Shown: positions 23,230 to 28,961 of the stretch, piece by piece
Position numbering within the stretch: position 1 is the first letter of the stretch
How the letters are laid out: each line of letters opens with the position of its first letter
Assembly (NCBI GenBank): GCA_043749095.1
Contig: JAYVEB010000203.1
Span: forward strand, 1 to 28,961
Length of the DNA: 28,961 bases
Direction: 5' to 3'
Source of the DNA: PBB1 sp043749095
Lineage (GTDB): Bacteria; Pseudomonadota; Gammaproteobacteria; Burkholderiales; Burkholderiaceae_C
Position numbers and translations under genes: made by a program
Notes under the pieces: model-generated
What the model was told of the DNA's origin: nothing
The model's database searches: none
What the model saw: only the letters and a program-made list of their open reading frames with translations

Positions 23230-24269
23230 ACATCCTGTTTTGCTCTGTCCCGTTTCGCCCGTCGGTCGGCGGCATCGAAACCGTGTCGGCGCTGCTGGCC
23301 GAGCGCTTTCAGCGCAGTGGGCATCGCGTGGTGCTGGCGACGCAGACCGCCAGCGACACACCCGACACCGACACCTACGAGGTGGTGCGCCAACCGTCGG
23401 TGCAGCGCCTGTTTGCGCTGGTGCGTTGGGCCGACGTGGTGTTCCACAACAACATCAGCCTGCGCTTCGCCTGGCCGCAGGCGCTGCTGCGCCGGCCCTG
23501 GGTGGTTGCACACCACACCTGGCTCCCGACCCGCGGCTTGGCCGCGCGAGTCAAGCGATGGGTGCTGCCACAGGCACGCCACATCGCGGTCAGCCAGGCG
23601 GTCGCCGACAGCCTGGGCGTGCCGTGCGCGGTGGTTCCCAATCCTTACGCAGACGATGTTTTTGCGCCCATCGAAGGCATTGCCCGCGAGCGAGAACTGG
23701 TGTTCGTCGGCCGGCTGGTCAGCGACAAGGGCGTTGATGTGCTGATCGACGCACTGGCGTTGCTGGCAGCGCGTGGGCGGCGGGTTCGTTTGACGGTTGT
23801 CGGTGACGGTCTTGAAGGCGCGGCCTTGCGTCGTCAGGCCCGGGCACTGAACGTCGCCGACTGTGTCGATTTCGTCGGTCGTCGCGTCGGCCCCGAGCTG
23901 GTCGCCACGCTGAATTCACACCAGGTGCTGGTCGTGCCTTCGGTGTGGGAAGAGCCGTTCGGTGTCGTCGTGCTCGAAGCGCTGGCCTGCGGCTGCGTGC
24001 CGCTGGTCACGCGCAGCGGCGGGCTGCCGGAAGCCGTCGGCGCCTGCGGCGTGGTGCTACCGCACAGTGACCGCCGCGCGCTCGCGACCACCTTGGCTAA
24101 TGGCATCGATGCGCTGCTTGGCGATCCCGAGAGCCTCCACCACTACCGCCAGCAAGTTGGGTTGCACCTCGAACGCCACACCCGCGATCGCGTCGCGCGC
24201 GACTACCTTCAGGTGCTGACCGATGCTTGCCGCTCGAATGCCACACAGAGCGCCACGCGCGTTGTCTGA
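23226..24269 (+). CDS. GT4-family glycosyltransferase
   Basis: 347 residues from ATG 23226; a GTG at 23190 in the same frame is less likely because it cuts into the leader. The N-terminus has the GT4 Gly-rich acceptor loop (PFRPSVGGIETVSALLAERF). The donor domain shows ELVFVGRLVSDKGVDVLIDA and the E-x7-E signature at about 243-251 (EPFGVVVLE), then ALACGCVPLVTRSGGLPEAVG. It opens the rightmost plus-strand operon, which holds polymerase, sugar-nucleotide, glycosyltransferase and flippase genes, so it should add one sugar of the repeat unit. Its end overlaps the next gene by 47 bases if the start chosen there is right. Confidence 0.9.
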   Translation: MNILFCSVPFRPSVGGIETVSALLAERFQRSGHRVVLATQTASDTPDTDTYEVVRQPSVQRLFALVRWADVVFHNNISLRFAWPQALLRRPWVVAHHTWLPTRGLAARVKRWVLPQARHIAVSQAVADSLGVPCAVVPNPYADDVFAPIEGIARERELVFVGRLVSDKGVDVLIDALALLAARGRRVRLTVVGDGLEGAALRRQARALNVADCVDFVGRRVGPELVATLNSHQVLVVPSVWEEPFGVVVLEALACGCVPLVTRSGGLPEAVGACGVVLPHSDRRALATTLANGIDALLGDPESLHHYRQQVGLHLERHTRDRVARDYLQVLTDACRSNATQSATRVV

Positions 24270-25727
24270 CACCGCCGTCGCAGTCGGGCGAGGCGTGCCG
24301 CGGGCACGCGCGCGGCCACCAGCTACCGCTACCGCAGAACGTGCCCGCCGGCACCTGGTCCACGTCGTACTGATCATCTACCTGCTGGCGATCTTCGAAG
24401 GATCACTTCGCAAGTATGTGGCGCCGCAGTTTGGCGCATACATCTTCTTCATCCGGGACCCGTTCCTGATCTACGCCTACCTGCTGGCGACACGCCATGG
24501 CTTGTGGCCGCGCCATAACGCATGGTTCATGCTCAGCGTTTTCATGTGTGGCTTCGGGGTGCTGCTGTTCGTGCTGCAGAGTGCGCTGGGCGGGCTCGAC
24601 AACACCCGGGTTCTTCTTGGCATCTATGGCTGGCGCAGCTACTTCCTGTACGTTCCGCTGGCCTTCCTGGTCGGCGCACAGTTCAAGACGGCCGATCTGG
24701 CGCTATTCGGCAAGGTGACGCTGTGGCTGGCGCTGCCGATTGCACTGCTGGTGGCGCTCCAGTTCGCCTCACCGCAGAACGCAGCGATCAACGTCGGCGT
24801 CTCCGAAGACAAGGACTTGCAGTTCCAGGGCATCGGGCTGGATGCCGAGCGGATCCGCCCAACCGGGCCGTTCACCTCACCCACCGGGCAGTCGCAATTC
24901 GTCACAACGGCCACGGTCTTCCTGCTTGCGCTGCTGCTGCTGCCGGCTGCCAGGCGCAAGTTCGGCCGGCTGATGCTGACGATGTCGGCAGGTGCCATCC
25001 TGACCTGTGTGGCCCTGGGCGGCAGCCGGGGGACGACGCTGTCGTGCGCTCTCGTGGGCCTGTTCGCGATGGGCCTGGGCTTCATCGGCCGGGGTGCTGC
25101 GTTGAAGGCGCGCGCACTGGCCTTGCCGACGGCGCTGGCGGTGATTGCCGCGGTGCTGTATCCGATCGTCTTCCCGCTCGGCTTCCAGGCCTTCATGAAC
25201 CGATGGGACGCGGCCGCTTCGGCAGAGCAGGGCATCGAGGGCGGAGTGTTCGGTCGCGCGCTGTACGGCTTCATCGACTTCTTCCGGCTGGTCGAGACGG
25301 TGCCGCCCATGGGTTACGGCCTGGGCTACGGCGGCAACGCCAGCATCACGCTCGGCGCGATGGTCGATGGCGTGGCGCCGGGCAAGCTGGTCGAGACCGA
25401 TTTCGCGCGTCACATGGTCGACCTCGGCCCGGCCTTCGGCCTGTGCTACATCGCGTTCCGTTTCGGCCTGACGATCTGGCTGCTGCGGCTGGTGCTGCAG
25501 GCGACCCGCCGCGTGTCGGACCCGTTGCCGATGCTGCTGTTCGCCTTTGCCAGCTACGTGCTGTTGCTCGGCCAGCTGACTGGCCATGGGACGATCAACG
25601 TTTACGGCTGGCTGTTCACCGGGCTGTGCATCGCCGCCTCGCGAGAGGCCCTGGCGTCGACCCGATCGCCGCTGACAGCGATGCGCCATCCCTCCCGATT
25701 CCCCATCCCCCTGCGAAAGCGATTGCA

Positions 25728-25731
<4 letters not shown>
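24223..25731 (+). CDS. O-antigen ligase/polymerase-like membrane protein
   Basis: 502 residues from ATG 24223; a second ATG at 24238 is possible. After an Arg-rich cytoplasmic N-terminus of about 40 residues come some ten membrane helices (VHVVLIIYLLAIFEG, AWFMLSVFMCGFGVLLFVL, AVIAAVLYPIVFPLGF). The central region has the motif VALGGSRGTTLSCALVGLF, typical of the Wzy/O-antigen-ligase superfamily, followed by a larger periplasmic loop at about 325-395 (WDAAASAEQGIEGGVFGRAL). The family joins lipid-linked repeat units or ligates polymer on the periplasmic side. Because a Wzx-like flippase lies in the same operon, a Wzy polymerase role is the best guess. Its stop overlaps the decarboxylase start (ATGA). 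Confidence 0.82.
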
Positions 25732-26669
<938 letters not shown>

Positions 26670-26679
26670 GCGTGCACCG

Positions 26680-27498
26680 ATGCAACTCGGCGTGATCGTG
26701 CTGACGCACAACTCGGCGAACGTGATCGAGCGAACGGTGCGTGCCGCGCTCGGTGTCAGCCCGTGCGTCTACGTCGTCGATTCGGGCTCCACCGACGACA
26801 CGGTGGCGATCGTCACCGCGCTTGGCTGCCATGTGGCATATCGGCCGTTCAAGCATTACGCCGACCAGCGCAACTGGGCGATCGACGAATTCGGCCACCG
26901 CAGCGACTGGCAACTGCACCTCGATGCCGATGAAGTGCTCGACGCGACGGCCATCGCCGAAATCAAGCGGGTGCTGGCGTCGCCAGACGGCACCAGCGGC
27001 TACATCTTCCGGCGGCGCACCTATTTCCTCGGTCAGCCACTCCGTTTCGGCGGCAACGACAACTTCCACTTGCGATTGTTCCGATCGGGCACTGCGCGCT
27101 GCGAAGACCGGCTGTACGACCAGCACTTCGTCTCCGACCAGCCGGGCGTGCGACTTCGTGGCGTGCTGCACGACATGAATGTCGGGAGCCTGACCGAATG
27201 GACCGCACGCCACAACCGATGGAGCGACCTCGAGGCCGCCGAGTTGCGGCGTCCGCCTGGCGACGTGGGCGGACAGGTCGTGGCCCGCCTGTCGGCCGAC
27301 CCGCGTGAGCGGCGCCGCTACTACAAGGGCCGCTACTACAGCGCGCCGCCGATCCTGCGCCCGCTGCTGCTGTTTGCCTACCGCTACCTGTTGCAAGGTG
27401 GCTTCCTCGACGGGCGCGCTGGCTTTCTATACGCGTTCTTCCAGGTGCTGTGGTTCCGCATGCTGGTGGACGCGAAGTTACAGGAGTCGAAGGGGTGA
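26680..27498 (+). CDS. GT2-family glycosyltransferase, WaaE/KdtX-like
   Basis: 272 residues, start ATG 26680, 10 bases after the decarboxylase stop. GT-A fold enzyme: the N-terminal strand and nucleotide site (LGVIVLTHNSANVIERTV, YVVDSGSTDDT), then the metal-binding LDADEVL near residues 87-93. The region ADQRNWAIDEF and the C-terminal part (HDMNVGSLTEWTARHNRWSD, later hydrophobic LLLFAYRYLLQGGFLDG) match the WaaE/KdtX group of lipopolysaccharide-core and capsule enzymes. It inverts configuration and acts at the inner membrane. The stop overlaps the flippase start (GTGA). Donor and acceptor not readable. Confidence 0.9.
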   Translation: MQLGVIVLTHNSANVIERTVRAALGVSPCVYVVDSGSTDDTVAIVTALGCHVAYRPFKHYADQRNWAIDEFGHRSDWQLHLDADEVLDATAIAEIKRVLASPDGTSGYIFRRRTYFLGQPLRFGGNDNFHLRLFRSGTARCEDRLYDQHFVSDQPGVRLRGVLHDMNVGSLTEWTARHNRWSDLEAAELRRPPGDVGGQVVARLSADPRERRRYYKGRYYSAPPILRPLLLFAYRYLLQGGFLDGRAGFLYAFFQVLWFRMLVDAKLQESKG

Positions 27499-28775
27499 GC
27501 ATTGCCGCGCTGATCACCCGTCAACGTCTGGGCCGGCTGACCGGCTTCGCATCGACACAGCTGGCGGTGCAGTTGATCGGCTTCGGCGCCGGCATCGTGC
27601 TGGTGCGCTGCATGGCGCAGGCTCAGTACGGTTACTACACGCTGGCAATCAGCATGGCGAGTGTCGCCAACATCCTGACCGACCTCGGGTTGGCGACGGC
27701 GGTGATGGCGATCGGCGGGCGCCTGCTCGGTCAACGTCAGGCGCTCGGTGCCCTGGTTGCCGATGCGAACGGCTTGCATCGGCGGCTGGCCGCGTGGTCG
27801 TTCGCTGTGCTGATCCCGTGCTGCGCGCTGCTGCTGCTGCGTCAGCAGGCACCGACCTGGCAGGTCGTGGCGCTCACGGTGTTGATCATCGCGGCGGCGG
27901 CACTGAACGTGCGGGTCGGCATCGCACTGTCGATTGCACGCCTGTCAGGCCATGTCGTACTGCAGCAGAAGCTCGACCTGTTCATCAATGCCGCGAAGCT
28001 GGTGGCCGTGTTGCTGCTCGCGTCGGTTGTCCTCGACGCCACCGTGGCCTGCGTGCTGAACCTGGCGGTGGCCGCTGCCTATTTCGTCGCGTTGCGGCGC
28101 TACCTGGCCGAGCAGGTCGAGGCGCCTGCCGTGGCGACGGGACACCACCTGGCGGCCCTGCGCCAGCACCTGTGGAAGCAGGCGCCGAATTCGATCTACT
28201 TCGTGCTCAGCAGTCAGCTCGCGGTGTGGCTGATCGGCGTGTTCGGCAGTGCCGAACGTGTTGCCGAAGTCGGTGCCTTGGGTCGCCTGGGCGCTGGCTT
28301 TGCGGTGATCGGCTCGGTGTCGGCGGCGCTGGTGCTGCCGTATTTCGCGCGCCATGACGGGCCAGCTGAACTGATGTCAGGCTTCGTCAGTGTCAACGCG
28401 TTCTACGCGGCCTTGCTGGCGCTGCTGCTGACCCTGGCGAGTGCCTTTCCGGCCGCCATCCTGTGGGTGCTCGGCGGCACCTATGGCGGCCTGCAGTCGG
28501 AGCTGGTGTGGATGATCCTGGCCAGCACGCTGGCCACCTGGGGCGGTACGGTCTACAGCATCGGCTGCGCACGCGGTTGGGTGATGCCGTTGTGGCTGGT
28601 CGTGTCGACCGGCGTTGCCGCCACGGCGATCGCGGCCAGCCTGGTCGACGTGTCGACCGTGCGCGGCAGCTTCCAGATCAACACCGCCACCGGCGCGGTC
28701 GGGGTCGCGGTGGCAATCGCTTACTTCACGTTGAAACTGAGGCGTCACGCCCACCTGAAAGCGAGTGCTGCATGA
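27495..28775 (+). CDS. Wzx-like polysaccharide flippase
   Basis: 426 residues from GTG 27495, chosen over an in-frame start at 27450 because AGGAG lies 8 bases upstream (27482-27486) and the GTG overlaps the previous stop. About twelve membrane helices of the MATE/MOP type: FASTQLAVQLIGFGAGIVLV with RCMAQAQYGYYTLAISMA at the start, later VLNLAVAAAYFVALRRYL and ALLALLLTLASAFPAAILWV. The family moves lipid-linked repeat units across the inner membrane for polymerisation by a Wzy-type enzyme, here probably the protein encoded at 24223-25731. The stop overlaps the next gene as ATGA. Confidence 0.85.
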   Translation: MSIAALITRQRLGRLTGFASTQLAVQLIGFGAGIVLVRCMAQAQYGYYTLAISMASVANILTDLGLATAVMAIGGRLLGQRQALGALVADANGLHRRLAAWSFAVLIPCCALLLLRQQAPTWQVVALTVLIIAAAALNVRVGIALSIARLSGHVVLQQKLDLFINAAKLVAVLLLASVVLDATVACVLNLAVAAAYFVALRRYLAEQVEAPAVATGHHLAALRQHLWKQAPNSIYFVLSSQLAVWLIGVFGSAERVAEVGALGRLGAGFAVIGSVSAALVLPYFARHDGPAELMSGFVSVNAFYAALLALLLTLASAFPAAILWVLGGTYGGLQSELVWMILASTLATWGGTVYSIGCARGWVMPLWLVVSTGVAATAIAASLVDVSTVRGSFQINTATGAVGVAVAIAYFTLKLRRHAHLKASAA

Positions 28776-28961
28776 GCCGCATTGACATCGTCATCCCCTG
28801 TGCCGGCCGGGGCGACGACCTGATGCGGCTGCTGACGTCGCTGTATGCCGAATGCACAGCGTCGATCGCGCTGCATGCCGAATCGATCACCGTCACCGAC
28901 GACCGCCACACCGAGGCGCTGCGCGATCGTGTGCGCTCTGCCTTTCCCTCGGTGCGTTACG
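28772..28961 (+). CDS. GT2-like glycosyltransferase, N-terminal part (cut by window edge)
   Basis: 63 residues are visible from ATG 28772, which overlaps the flippase stop (ATGA); the gene runs off the right edge. The start MSRIDIVIPCAGRGDDLMRL is the first strand and nucleotide loop of a GT-A fold glycosyltransferase, and TVTDDRHTEALRDRV resembles the second conserved block of that family. Position at the end of the polysaccharide operon agrees. Only the fold can be stated from this fragment. Confidence 0.65.
   Translation, partial: MSRIDIVIPCAGRGDDLMRLLTSLYAECTASIALHAESITVTDDRHTEALRDRVRSAFPSVRY

Noticed and set aside
24522..25727. In-frame extension of the UDP-glucuronate decarboxylase by about 400 codons upstream
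   Set aside because: The extension overlaps the membrane-protein gene, has Arg/Gly-rich composition and no domain. The ATGA start at 25728 matches the family N-terminus.

Overview
The window comes from a GC-rich bacterial chromosome, most likely a betaproteobacterium of the order Burkholderiales. This rests on overall GC and codon use and on family content: a DUF3739-type filamentous-haemagglutinin tail, a Porin_5-type porin, and exosortase/PEP-CTERM-type polysaccharide genes. It is an inference; no rRNA, tRNA or other phylogenetic marker is present. The whole window is a surface-polysaccharide and surface-protein locus. I see no tRNA, rRNA, CRISPR array or insertion sequence. Nearly all of it is coding, and no gap exceeds 300 bases.

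Layout. (1) 1-11891, plus strand, one tightly packed run. The end of a large filamentous-haemagglutinin-like exoprotein and a GT4 glycosyltransferase come first. A Ton-like energising module follows: a DUF2341/LamG/TolQ-ExbB fusion, ExbD, a TonB-like protein, a Porin_5 outer-membrane protein and a periplasmic coiled-coil protein. With almost no gaps this continues into a polysaccharide export module: Wza-like lipoprotein, outer-membrane beta-barrel, Wzz-like chain-length protein, BY-kinase-like ATPase. (2) 12018-12855, plus: a small secreted protein with a VPLPA-type C-terminal sorting signal and a 67-residue helical protein. (3) 16939-12915, minus: an exosortase with a fused EpsI domain (XrtD-like) and a PrsT-type TPR lipoprotein. 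(4) 17140-19311, plus: a WcaF-like acyltransferase, a SAM methyltransferase and a second secreted protein with a PEP-CTERM-like (SEP) tail. (5) 23051-19331, minus: a GT4 glycosyltransferase and a large secreted beta-propeller-like protein with a FlgD-type Ig domain. (6) 23226 to the right edge, plus: GT4, O-antigen ligase/polymerase-like membrane protein, UDP-glucuronate decarboxylase, GT2, Wzx-like flippase and the start of another GT2.

How it fits together (inference). Units 5 and 6 build a repeat unit containing a UDP-xylose-derived sugar, flip it and polymerise it. Unit 4 may add acyl and methyl groups. The export module of unit 1 carries the polymer out under Wzz/BY-kinase control. The exosortase of unit 3 processes proteins with C-terminal sorting tails, such as those of units 2 and 4, for a role in the matrix or envelope. 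The least understood part is the Ton-like module at 1984-7176. It combines a periplasmic DUF2341/LamG sensor or binding domain with a proton-channel subunit that lacks the usual pore glutamate. It sits between a giant exoprotein and the polysaccharide exporter, and is my main candidate for an undescribed system.
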